From assembly GCF_018130385.1 (NCBI RefSeq), contig NZ_JAFCLU010000004.1:62001-126000 (forward strand): 64,000 nt of DNA. Direction: 5' to 3'. Under the pieces are notes generated by a model that saw nothing but the letters and a program-made list of their open reading frames with translations, did not search any database and was not told where the DNA came from. How positions within the stretch are numbered: the first letter of the stretch is position 1; each line of letters opens with the position of its first letter. The stretch is from Bradyrhizobium sp. AUGA SZCCT0283 (lineage in GTDB: Bacteria > Pseudomonadota > Alphaproteobacteria > Rhizobiales > Xanthobacteraceae). The position numbers and the translations under genes were made by a program. This document shows, piece after piece, positions 43,914 through 52,369 of this stretch.

Positions 43914-44792
43914 ATGACCAGTGCGAGCGACCTGCGATCCGGGAAGACCCACCGCGACGAGAATTTTCCGGTCGCGTCGTGGATCATTCATCCGCGTCAC
44001 CGCGCGCTGATCCTGAGCTACTATAATTTCGTCAGGACGGCCGACGACATCGCCGATCATGCGACCCTCAGCGCGGACGAGAAGCTGCGCTATCTCGACC
44101 TGCTCGAGGCGGAACTGCTGGGCAAGGGCGACACCCAATCGGAGGCGGTCAGCCTGCGCCGCGCTTTTGCCGAGCGCGCGATGGCGCCGCGCCATGCGCT
44201 CGACGTGCTGGTCGCGTTCCGGATGGACGTTACCAAGCTGCGCTACGAGAACTGGGACGACGTCATTCATTATTGCCGCTATTCGGCCATGCCGGTCGGC
44301 CGTTTCATGCTTGACGTCCATGGCGAGAGCACCTCGACCTGGGCCGCGTCGGACGCGCTGTGCGCGGGGCTGCAGATCAACAACCATCTGCAGGATTGCG
44401 GCAAGGACTACAAAAACCTCAACCGCGTCTACCTGCCGCGCGATGCGCTGGCCGCCAGCGGCGCCACCGTCGAGATGCTGGGCGAGGCGAAGTCGCAGCC
44501 GGCGCTGCTGCAATGCCTCCACGCGCTCGCGGTGCGGACCGAAACCCTGCTCAATGAAAGCAAGTCGCTCAGCGCCGAGGTGAAGGATTTCCGGCTCGGG
44601 CTCGAGGTTGCCGTGATCCAGGCCTTTGCCGACAAGATCGTCGGCATGCTGAAGGTGAGCGATCCGCTCAGCGAGCGCGTGCACCTGAGCAAGCCCGAAT
44701 TGCTCGCGCAGAGCATCGTCGGCATCGTCAGCGAAATGATCAGGCGCGCCGCGGGACGCCGTCCCCTGACAAAACCGGCGGCGGGCGCATGA
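43914..44792 (+). CDS. hpnC: hydroxysqualene synthase
   Basis: A 292-aa squalene/phytoene-synthase-fold protein. Two Asp-rich metal motifs are visible: DDIAD at 44-48 and QDCGKDY around Asp161/Asp165. In the HpnCDE route HpnD makes presqualene diphosphate from two farnesyl diphosphates, HpnC converts it to hydroxysqualene, and HpnE reduces that to squalene. First of five tightly packed hopanoid genes, overlapping hpnD by 4 bp (ATGA). The ATG at 43914 follows a TTG. Confidence 0.93.
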   Translation: MTSASDLRSGKTHRDENFPVASWIIHPRHRALILSYYNFVRTADDIADHATLSADEKLRYLDLLEAELLGKGDTQSEAVSLRRAFAERAMAPRHALDVLVAFRMDVTKLRYENWDDVIHYCRYSAMPVGRFMLDVHGESTSTWAASDALCAGLQINNHLQDCGKDYKNLNRVYLPRDALAASGATVEMLGEAKSQPALLQCLHALAVRTETLLNESKSLSAEVKDFRLGLEVAVIQAFADKIVGMLKVSDPLSERVHLSKPELLAQSIVGIVSEMIRRAAGRRPLTKPAAGA

Positions 44793-45628
44793 CGTTGCAG
44801 ACGGCGGCGGCCAACGCAGATTACGGCACCGCCGCGTCCGGCAGTTCGTTCTATGCCGCGATGCGCATCCTGCCGCGCAGCCAGCGCGAGGCGATGTTCC
44901 AGATCTACAGCTTCTGCCGGCAGGTCGACGACATCGCCGATTCCGACGGGCCGCGGCCCGAGCGGCTGGCCGCGCTGCAACAATGGCGTGACGACATCGA
45001 TGCGCTATATCACGGTGATCCGCCGCCACGTCTGCAGGATTACGCCGCCTCGGTGAAAACCTTCGGCCTCAAGCGCGAGGATTTTCTCGCGGTCGTCGAC
45101 GGCATGGAGATGGACGTGCCACAGGACATTCGTGCGCCGGATCTTGCCACGCTCGATCTCTATTGCGATCGCGTTGCCAGCGCCGTCGGCCGTCTGTCGG
45201 TCAGGGTGTTCGGCATGCCCGAGGAAGATGGCATCCAGCTCGCCCACCATCTCGGCCGCGCGCTGCAATTGACCAATATCCTGCGCGACATCGACGAAGA
45301 CGCCGGCCTCGGCCGCCTCTATCTGCCGCGCGAAAGCCTGCTGCTCGCCGGCATCACCAGCGACAATCCGCAGAAGGTGACTGCCGATCGCGCACTTCCT
45401 AAAGTTTGCCTGCCGCTGGCCGAGCGGGCGAAAAAGCATTTCGAGAAAGCCGACGAGATCATGAAACGCAATTCGCGCCGCGTGGTGCGCGCGCCGCGGA
45501 TCATGTCGAAATATTACCGCGCGATCCTGGACTTGCTCCTGGCACGGGGCTTTGTCGCCCCGCGCGAGCCGGTCCGCGTCCATAAATGGGCGAAGATTGC
45601 CATCCTTCTCCGTTACGCGATCATCTGA
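44789..45628 (+). CDS. hpnD: presqualene diphosphate synthase
   Basis: A 279-aa prenyl-coupling enzyme with DDIAD at 47-51 and DIDED at 167-171 (QLTNILRDIDEDAGLGRLYLPRE). It condenses two farnesyl diphosphates head to head to presqualene diphosphate. Overlaps hpnC by 4 bp and touches hpnE through TGATG. Confidence 0.94.
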   Translation: MTLQTAAANADYGTAASGSSFYAAMRILPRSQREAMFQIYSFCRQVDDIADSDGPRPERLAALQQWRDDIDALYHGDPPPRLQDYAASVKTFGLKREDFLAVVDGMEMDVPQDIRAPDLATLDLYCDRVASAVGRLSVRVFGMPEEDGIQLAHHLGRALQLTNILRDIDEDAGLGRLYLPRESLLLAGITSDNPQKVTADRALPKVCLPLAERAKKHFEKADEIMKRNSRRVVRAPRIMSKYYRAILDLLLARGFVAPREPVRVHKWAKIAILLRYAII

Positions 45629-46881
45629 TGCAGAAAAACGTTCATATCATCGGCGCCGGCATTTCCGGCCTCTCGGCCGCCGTACGGCTGGCCAACGCCA
45701 ATTACCGCGTGCATGTCCACGAGGCCACGCAGCAGGCCGGCGGGCGCTGCCGGTCCTATTTCGACGCGGCCACCAATCTCACCATCGACAACGGCAACCA
45801 TTTGCTGTTGTCCGGCAACCGCCATGCGCTGGCCTACGCCAGATCGATCGGCACCGAGGCGGGGCTGGTCGGACCGAAGCTGGCGCGGTTTCCCTTCGTC
45901 GACATCATGACCGGCCAGCGCTGGCAGCTCGACCTCGGCGCCGGCAAATTGCCGCTATGGGTGTTCGACGAGGCGCGCCGGGTCCCCGATACCAAGCTGC
46001 TCGATTATCTCGCATTGATGCCTTTGATCTGGGCAGGCACCGCCAGACTGGTTGGCGACACGATCCCCTGCAAAGGCACGCTGTACCAGCGGCTGGTGCA
46101 GCCGCTGCTGTTGGCCGCGCTCAATGTCGACCCGCCCGAGGGTTCGGCGGGCCTCGCCGGCGCGATCGTTCGGGAAACGCTGCTGGCGGGCGGGCAGGCC
46201 TGCCGGCCGCTGATCGCGCGCGACGGCCTCAGCGCGGTTCTGGTCGAACCCGCCATCAAGCTGCTGCAGGACAAGGGCGCCTCGATCCAGTTCGGCCATG
46301 AGCTGCGCGAATTCGCGATGACGGGCGGCAATGTCGGCGAATTGAAATTCGGCAGCGACACGATTGCACTCGGCACCGACGACGTCGTGGTGCTCGCGGT
46401 GCCGCCGCGCCCGGCGGCGGCGCTGTTGCCGGGCCTGAAAACGCCCTCGAAATTCCGCGCCATCGTCAATGCGCATTTCCGCTTCGATCCGCCCCGCGAC
46501 GCCGTGCCCATCCTCGGCGTGGTCGGTGGCCTCGTGGAGTGGCTGTTCGCATTCCCGCAGCGGCTGTCGGTCACCATCAGCAATGGCGACCGGCTCGTCG
46601 ACATGCCGCGCGAGGAGCTCGCGCTGGCGATCTGGCGGGACGTCTGCAAGGCAGCTAGCCTGCCCGGCGACTTGCCCTTGCCGCCGTGGCAGATCGTGCG
46701 CGAGCGCCGCGCGACGTTCGAGGCCACGCCGGAGCAGAACGCGCTGCGCCCGGGGGCGGTGACATCATTCAAGAACCTGTTTCTCGCCGGCGACTGGACT
46801 GATACGGGATTGCCGGCAACCATCGAAGGATCGGTGCGGTCGGGCGACCGCGCCGCCGATCTGGTTCTGGCGAGGCCTTGA
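45628..46881 (+). CDS. hpnE: hydroxysqualene dehydroxylase
   Basis: A 417-aa FAD-dependent amine-oxidase/phytoene-desaturase-fold enzyme. The dinucleotide site HIIGAGISGLSAAVRLA is at residues 6-22, then VHVHEATQQAGGRCRSYFD, and a C-terminal FAD block FKNLFLAGDWTDTGLPATIEGSVRSGDRAA. It reduces hydroxysqualene to squalene. The ATG at 45628 overlaps the hpnD stop; a longer frame upstream lies within hpnD. Confidence 0.93.
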   Translation: MQKNVHIIGAGISGLSAAVRLANANYRVHVHEATQQAGGRCRSYFDAATNLTIDNGNHLLLSGNRHALAYARSIGTEAGLVGPKLARFPFVDIMTGQRWQLDLGAGKLPLWVFDEARRVPDTKLLDYLALMPLIWAGTARLVGDTIPCKGTLYQRLVQPLLLAALNVDPPEGSAGLAGAIVRETLLAGGQACRPLIARDGLSAVLVEPAIKLLQDKGASIQFGHELREFAMTGGNVGELKFGSDTIALGTDDVVVLAVPPRPAAALLPGLKTPSKFRAIVNAHFRFDPPRDAVPILGVVGGLVEWLFAFPQRLSVTISNGDRLVDMPREELALAIWRDVCKAASLPGDLPLPPWQIVRERRATFEATPEQNALRPGAVTSFKNLFLAGDWTDTGLPATIEGSVRSGDRAADLVLARP

Positions 46882-46946
46882 GGCCTGACAGGAGTTGCGT
46901 GACCGGCTTCACAGAGCCCGCGCGCGAATAGAGGGATGCTAGCGAT

Positions 46947-48926
46947 ATGCTTTCCGTAGACAAAACAATTGCAGGCGATCCTATCGCGACGGTCGATCCC
47001 GTCGCGCTGGAGAAGAGCATCTCGTCGGCGACCGAAGCGCTGCTCGGCTATCGGCAATCCGATGGACACTTTGTGTTCGAGCTGGAAGCCGACAGCACGA
47101 TCCCGTCCGAGTACATCCTGCTGCGGCATTATCTCGCCGAGCCTGTCGACAGCGCGTTGGAAGCCAAGATCGCGAACTATCTGCGCCGCACGCAAGGCAA
47201 TCATGGCGGCTGGCCGCTGGTGCAGGACGGTCCGTTCGACATGAGCGCTAGTGTCAAATCCTATTTTGCGCTGAAAATGATCGGCGATTCCGTCGATGCG
47301 CCGCATATGGTGCGCGCCCGTGAGGCGATCCGCAGCCGCGGCGGCGCTGCCCGCGTCAACGTCTTCACGCGGTTCCTGCTGGCCTTCTACGGCGTGCTGA
47401 GCTGGCGCGCGGTCCCGGTGCTGCCGGTCGAGATCATGCTGCTGCCGATGTGGTCGCCGTTCCATCTCAACAAGATTTCCTACTGGGCGCGGACCACGAT
47501 CGTGCCGCTGATGGTGATGGCGGCGTTGAAGCCTTTGGCGAAGAATCCCAAGGGCGTCGGCGTCGACGAGTTGTTCCTGCAGGATCCCAAATCGGTCGGA
47601 ATGACGCCGAAGGCGCCGCACCAGAGCTGGGGCTGGTTCACGCTGTTCAGCACGCTCGACAAGATCCTGCGGGTTATCGAGCCGTTGTTTCCGAAAAAGC
47701 TGCGGCAGCGCGCGATCGACGCCGCGCTCGCTTTCATCGAAGAGCGGCTCAACGGCGAAGACGGCATGGGCGCGATTTATCCGCCGATGGCCAACATCGT
47801 CATGATGTATGAGGCGCTCGGCAAGGGACCGGATTTTCCGCCGCGCGCGGTCACCCGCAAGGGCATCGACAAGTTGCTCGTGATCGGCGAGCACGAGGCC
47901 TATTGCCAACCCTGCGTCTCGCCGGTCTGGGACACCGCACTGACCTGCCACGCGCTGGCGGAGGCCGGCGGCGAAGACACGCTCGCAAAAATGAAGCAGG
48001 GCCTCGACTGGCTGAAGCCGCGGCAGGTGCTCGACCTCAAGGGCGACTGGGCGGCGAAGGCCCCTGACGTCCGCCCGGGCGGCTGGGCGTTCCAGTACAA
48101 CAACGACTACTATCCCGATCTCGATGACACCGCCGTGGTCGTAATGGCGATGGACCGCGCGCGCCGGGCGTCCGGCAGCAAGGACTACGATCAGGCGATC
48201 TCGCGCGGCCGCGAGTGGATCGAGGGCCTGCAGAGCCGCGATGGCGGCTGGGCCGCCTTCGACGTCAACAACCTCGAATACTACCTCAACAACATCCCGT
48301 TCTCCGACCACGGCGCGCTGCTTGACCCGCCGACCGAGGATGTCACCGCGCGCTGCATCTCGATGCTGGCGCAGCTCGGCGAGGCCGCGCAGACCAGCAA
48401 GGCGGTTGCGGACGGGATCGCCTATTTGCGCCGCACCCAGCTCGCGGAAGGGTCATGGTACGGCCGCTGGGGCCTCAATTACATCTACGGAACCTGGTCG
48501 GTGCTGTGTGCGCTCAACGCCGCTGGCGTCGATCATCAGGACCCGATGATGCGCAAGGCTGTGGACTGGCTGGTTTCGATCCAGAACGGGGATGGCGGCT
48601 GGGGTGAGGATGCCGTCAGCTATCGGCTGGACTACAAGGGATTCGAGGGCGCCCCGTCGACCTCCTCGCAAACGGCATGGGCCTTGCTTGGACTGATGGC
48701 GGCCGGGGAGGTCGAGAGCCCGGCGGTCGTGCGGGGCGTGGAGTACCTAAAAACCACACAGACCGAAAAAGGGCTCTGGGACGAGGCGCGTTACACGGCT
48801 ACGGGCTTTCCGAGGGTGTTTTATTTGCGTTATCATGGCTACTCGAAGTTCTTTCCGCTCTGGGCGCTGGCGCGGTATCGGAATTTGAGAAGCACCAACA
48901 GCAGGGTGGTAGGGGTCGGGATGTGA
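46947..48926 (+). CDS. shc: squalene-hopene cyclase
   Basis: A 659-aa class II triterpene cyclase. The protonating DxDD is at 391-394 (PDLDDTAVV). QW motifs recur, for example GNHGGWPLVQ, GLQSRDGGWAAFD, QLAEGSWYGRWG and QNGDGGWGED. It cyclises squalene to hopene (and diplopterol) as a monotopic inner-membrane enzyme. Full length. Also called hpnF. 65 bp after hpnE and overlapping hpnG by 4 bp. Confidence 0.96.
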   Translation: MLSVDKTIAGDPIATVDPVALEKSISSATEALLGYRQSDGHFVFELEADSTIPSEYILLRHYLAEPVDSALEAKIANYLRRTQGNHGGWPLVQDGPFDMSASVKSYFALKMIGDSVDAPHMVRAREAIRSRGGAARVNVFTRFLLAFYGVLSWRAVPVLPVEIMLLPMWSPFHLNKISYWARTTIVPLMVMAALKPLAKNPKGVGVDELFLQDPKSVGMTPKAPHQSWGWFTLFSTLDKILRVIEPLFPKKLRQRAIDAALAFIEERLNGEDGMGAIYPPMANIVMMYEALGKGPDFPPRAVTRKGIDKLLVIGEHEAYCQPCVSPVWDTALTCHALAEAGGEDTLAKMKQGLDWLKPRQVLDLKGDWAAKAPDVRPGGWAFQYNNDYYPDLDDTAVVVMAMDRARRASGSKDYDQAISRGREWIEGLQSRDGGWAAFDVNNLEYYLNNIPFSDHGALLDPPTEDVTARCISMLAQLGEAAQTSKAVADGIAYLRRTQLAEGSWYGRWGLNYIYGTWSVLCALNAAGVDHQDPMMRKAVDWLVSIQNGDGGWGEDAVSYRLDYKGFEGAPSTSSQTAWALLGLMAAGEVESPAVVRGVEYLKTTQTEKGLWDEARYTATGFPRVFYLRYHGYSKFFPLWALARYRNLRSTNSRVVGVGM

Positions 48927-49672
48927 CTTTTGGGGCGGGGGCCGCCGCGATCGTGGACAGTTCGGTTGATCGCAATTCGAATGATCCGCGGCCGGTTTTG
49001 ATCGTAACAGGATTGGTGCAGGAAGCCCGCATAGCGGCCGGGCCCGGCATGATCGTGATCTGCAGTTCCAGCGACCCGCAGCAATTGCGCGCACTGCTGG
49101 CAACGCTGGATTCCACCACTTTCAGGGGTGTCATCTCGTTCGGCGTTGCCGGCGGGCTGGATCCGTCGCTGAAATCGGGCGACGTGGTGGTGGCGACCGA
49201 GGTTCTGGCCGGCGATACCCGTTTTCTGGCAGGTCTGGCGCTGAACGAGGAAATGATCGCCCGTGCGGCATTGCGTCGCCGGCGCGTGGTCCGCGGTGGC
49301 CTGGCTGGCGTAGAGCAGGTGATTGCGGCGACCGCCTGCAAGGCCGCGCTGCATTCGGAGACGGGCGCGGCGGCGGTCGATATGGAAAGCCATATTGCCG
49401 CAGCCTATGCGGCCGAGGCCGGCTTGCCGTTCGCGGCGCTGCGGGTGATCTCCGATCCCGCCAGCCGGGCGCTTCCGGCGCTGGCCAAGAGCGCAATCAA
49501 GCCGAACGGCGACATCGATCTCGGCAAGGTGCTGCGCGGGGTGGCGCGCAATCCCACCACGCTGCGGGCGCTGGTCTCCACGGGAATCGATTTCAATCGC
49601 GCGCTGCGCTCCCTGCGCGGCTGCCGCGGCTTCCTGCACGGCGAAGAGGGGCTCGCCACCGCGGCGATCTGA
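48923..49672 (+). CDS. hpnG: adenosylhopane nucleosidase HpnG
   Basis: A 249-aa member of the MTA/SAH nucleosidase-like family: ISFGVAGGLDPSLKSGDVVVATEV, and AAAVDMESHIAAAYAAEAGLPFAALRVISDPASRALP with the purine-binding Met-Glu. It removes adenine from adenosylhopane to give ribosylhopane, the precursor of the extended side chain. GTG start at 48923 in the shc stop region with AGGGG upstream; a longer in-frame reading upstream is inside shc. Followed by a strong terminator. Confidence 0.92.
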   Translation: MTFGAGAAAIVDSSVDRNSNDPRPVLIVTGLVQEARIAAGPGMIVICSSSDPQQLRALLATLDSTTFRGVISFGVAGGLDPSLKSGDVVVATEVLAGDTRFLAGLALNEEMIARAALRRRRVVRGGLAGVEQVIAATACKAALHSETGAAAVDMESHIAAAYAAEAGLPFAALRVISDPASRALPALAKSAIKPNGDIDLGKVLRGVARNPTTLRALVSTGIDFNRALRSLRGCRGFLHGEEGLATAAI

Positions 49673-49728
49673 TCCGCACAGGGCACCCGGCTTCAGGATA
49701 TTCGAAGGGCGTCAAACAAAAAAGAAAG

Positions 49729-49765
49729 GGCCCCGGTTCGCTGAACCGGGGCCTTGATCTTTTTG
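49729..49765. terminator. strong bidirectional terminator between hpnG and hpnH
   Basis: Stem GGCCCCGGTTC / GAACCGGGGCC with a 3-base loop. T-rich tract (TTGATCTTTTT) on the plus side and A-rich (AAAAAAGAAA) on the left serves the minus strand. Confidence 0.88.
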
Positions 49766-49776
49766 CTCCACGCCAC

Positions 49777-50937
49777 TCAGGCGGCGGTGGAAGCTTTTTC
49801 CTGCTGCTTGGCCGCGGCAGCGGCGGCCTCGTCGCGGCGGATCTCGGACAGGCGCTTCTGCACCTCGGCCGAGAAGATGTACTGGGCCGGACGCTGTTTA
49901 TCGAGACTGATCTCGGGCGCCATCGGACCCGTGGTACGCACGCCGCGCAGCGCGACCCACATTGCCTTCAGCGGGTTCATCAGCGCGGCGTTGGCAGCCG
50001 TCGGCTCGTAGCCGCAATGCGCCATGCAGTCGGCGCACTTCTCGTACTTGCCGGTGCCGTAGGTCTCCCAGTCCGTCGTCTCCATCAGTTCCTTGAAGGT
50101 CTTCGTGTAACCTTCGCCGAGCAGATAGCAGGGTTTTTGCCAGCCGAAGATGTTGCGGGCCGGCATGCCCCACGGCGTGCATTCGTAAGACTGATTGCCG
50201 GCCAGGAAGTCCAGGAACAGGCCGGAATGCATGAAGTTCCACTTCTTGCCCTTGCCGAGCGCGAACACGTCGCGGAACAGCTTCTTGGTCTTGGTGCGGT
50301 TGAGGAAGTGCTCCTGGTCCGGGGCGCGCTCATAGGCGTAGCCCGGCGACATCGAGACGCCGACACCGAGTTCGGTGGTGAAGTCGAGGAATTTTGCGAT
50401 CTCTTCCGCCGGATGGCCGTCGAAGATCGTGGCGTTGACGTTGACGGTAAAGCCGCGCGCCTTCGCGGCCTTGATCGCGGAGACGGCGCGGTCGAACACG
50501 CCCTTCTGCGACACCGCCTTGTCGTGGTGATCCTTCAACCCGTCGAGATGCACCGAGAAGAACAGGTAGGGCGAGGGCTCGAACAGATCGAGCTTCTTTT
50601 CCAAAAGCAGCGCGTTGGTGCAGAGCGAGACGAATTTCTTGCGCGCCACGAGGCCGCGCACGATTTCGCCGATCTCCTTGTGGATCAAGGGTTCGCCGCC
50701 GGGGATCGCCACCATCGGTGCGCCGCATTCGTCGGCCGCGTCCCAGCATTCCTGCGCCGACATGCGGCGGTTGAGGATCGCGTCGGGATAGTCGATCTTG
50801 CCGCAGCCGACGCAAGCGAGGTTACAGCGGAACAACGGCTCCAGCATCAGCACGAGCGGATAGCGCTTCCGGCCAAGCAGCTTCTGCTTGATCAGATAGC
50901 CGCCGATACGCATTTCCTTGAAGAACGGTATTGCCAT
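49777..50937 (-). CDS. hpnH: adenosylhopane synthase HpnH (radical SAM)
   Basis: A 386-aa radical SAM enzyme with the iron-sulfur motif at Cys38/42/45 (FRCNLACVGCGKIDYPD) and a C-terminal Cys cluster (CADCMAHCGYEPTAA). It joins the 5'-deoxyadenosyl group to hopene to form adenosylhopane, the first extended hopanoid. The ATG at 50937 begins MAIPFFKEMRIGGYL, typical of the family. Convergent with hpnG and 65 bp downstream of ispH. Confidence 0.95.
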   Translation of the reverse strand: MAIPFFKEMRIGGYLIKQKLLGRKRYPLVLMLEPLFRCNLACVGCGKIDYPDAILNRRMSAQECWDAADECGAPMVAIPGGEPLIHKEIGEIVRGLVARKKFVSLCTNALLLEKKLDLFEPSPYLFFSVHLDGLKDHHDKAVSQKGVFDRAVSAIKAAKARGFTVNVNATIFDGHPAEEIAKFLDFTTELGVGVSMSPGYAYERAPDQEHFLNRTKTKKLFRDVFALGKGKKWNFMHSGLFLDFLAGNQSYECTPWGMPARNIFGWQKPCYLLGEGYTKTFKELMETTDWETYGTGKYEKCADCMAHCGYEPTAANAALMNPLKAMWVALRGVRTTGPMAPEISLDKQRPAQYIFSAEVQKRLSEIRRDEAAAAAAKQQEKASTAA

Positions 50938-51002
50938 TTGAGAGATTTTCTTTCTGGACTTGGATTTGGGCTTGGAGCCCAGACTTGGAATCGTGAAGTG
51001 GA

Positions 51003-51929
51003 TCAGCCCGCAGTCAGTTCGGCCGGAAGTCGGAACTCGATATTTTCTTCCCGGCCAGAAAGCACCGACACCTTGACGGGTCCGATACGTCTCAAAGCCT
51101 CGATTACGTCGTCGACCAAAACTTCGGGCGCCGATGCGCCCGCCGTAATGCCGACCGCTTTTGCATCCTTGAGCCAATCGGGGTTCAACTCGCTCCCGTC
51201 GGCAATCAGATAACTCGCGACGCCGACCTCGGTGCCGATTTCGCGAAGCCTGTTTGAGTTGGAACTATTGGCGGCCCCCACCACCAAAATGACGTCCACC
51301 AGCTTACTTAGATCCCTTACCGCAGATTGGCGGTTCTGTGTCGCATAGCAGATATCCCGGATGTCGGGGCCTTGAATATCTGTAAATTTGGCCTGAAGGG
51401 CGGCAATTATGTCCTTTGTGTCGTCCACGCTGAGGGTGGTCTGGGTGATATAGGCCACCGGGGCGTCGGCGGGCAGGGTCAGGGCCGCCACGTCGTCGAC
51501 GTTCTGGACCAGCAGAACCGGCCCGGGAACCTGGCCCATGGTGCCCTCGACCTCGGGATGGCCGGCATGCCCGATCAGGACCAGGGTCCGGCCCTTGGAC
51601 ATATACCGCTTGCCCTGATTGTGGACCTTGGTGACCAGGGGGCAGGTGGCATTGAGGACGGGCAGGCCGCGGGCGGCGGCCTCTTCCTCGACGCTGCGGG
51701 CCACGCCATGGGCGCTGAACACGGTTACCGCCAATGGCGGAACCTCCGACAGGTCCTCGACGAAGATCGCGCCCTTGGCCTTGAGGCTTTCGACCACGTA
51801 CTTGTTATGTACGATCTCGTGCCGGACATAGACCGGCGGACCGTATTTCTCGAGCGCGCGTTCAACGATTTCGATGGCGCGCACGACGCCCGCACAAAAT
51901 CCGCGGGGCTGCGCTAGATACACTTCCAT
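51003..51929 (-). CDS. ispH: 4-hydroxy-3-methylbut-2-enyl diphosphate reductase
   Basis: A 308-aa IspH. Iron-sulfur ligands are Cys12 (PRGFCAGV), Cys96 (NATCPLV) and Cys194 ([10 protein letters not shown]). Substrate-binding His41 (EIVHNKYVV), His74 (FSAHGV) and His124 ([10 protein letters not shown]) are present. It makes IPP and DMAPP in the last step of the MEP pathway, feeding hopanoid synthesis. Probably a duplicate copy dedicated to the hopanoid locus, if another exists elsewhere. Co-oriented with hpnH. Confidence 0.95.
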   Translation of the reverse strand: MEVYLAQPRGFCAGVVRAIEIVERALEKYGPPVYVRHEIVHNKYVVESLKAKGAIFVEDLSEVPPLAVTVFSAHGVARSVEEEAAARGLPVLNATCPLVTKVHNQGKRYMSKGRTLVLIGHAGHPEVEGTMGQVPGPVLLVQNVDDVAALTLPADAPVAYITQTTLSVDDTKDIIAALQAKFTDIQGPDIRDICYATQNRQSAVRDLSKLVDVILVVGAANSSNSNRLREIGTEVGVASYLIADGSELNPDWLKDAKAVGITAGASAPEVLVDDVIEALRRIGPVKVSVLSGREENIEFRLPAELTAG

Positions 51930-52369
51930 GGGACGTCCATTACGCTTGTTGCACCAGGTACTGAATTCGCAAATTCACCCGAAGATCTCCGTGCAGCCGG
52001 TCACATCCGGATCTGCAATATCCGCACCATGACCGGAACCCGTAGGTAATCCCCACCCAAGTAGATGGAAGCGCAGGACTATGTGTCAAAAATTGTGCGG
52101 CTAGAAAAGGTGCATCGCGCAATGGTTACCAAACTGTAGGTAATTAAATACCTAAAACCCGCTGCGAGAACCGTTGCGCCTCACCGGTTCGTCACTTTAT
52201 CGCCCATCCGGACGGGCTATACCGGCCCCGAACGCCTGGTCCGGTCCGTTTTGGCGGCTTCGCCTGAACCTCTGGGAAGTAACCAAAACAACATTAGATC
52301 GGCTTGGGGAACTCCGCTAGACAGCGGGCGTTTTCGCCCAGCTCTCCTTGAGATTTAGAAAGAAACGAA
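51930..52369. other. 440-bp divergent intergenic region between ispH and hpnN
   Basis: Holds promoters for ispH-hpnH and hpnN by position. The sequence TAGGTA-ATTAAA-TACCTA (52137-52154) is a perfect 6-6-6 dyad in an AT-rich patch; GTAGGTAA also occurs at 52041-52048. I see no gene. Confidence 0.5.
52137..52154. promoter_or_regulatory. dyad in the ispH/hpnN promoter region
   Basis: TAGGTA and TACCTA flank ATTAAA. A regulator site or promoter element for hpnN is possible; the factor is unknown. Confidence 0.4.

Noticed and set aside
46005..48311. 768-codon open frame on the minus strand
   Set aside because: Antisense shadow of hpnE and shc, with low-complexity Arg/Asp/His content.
48677..48922. 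Upstream extension of hpnG into shc
   Set aside because: The family domain begins after the GTG at 48923, which has a ribosome site; the rest is shc in another frame.
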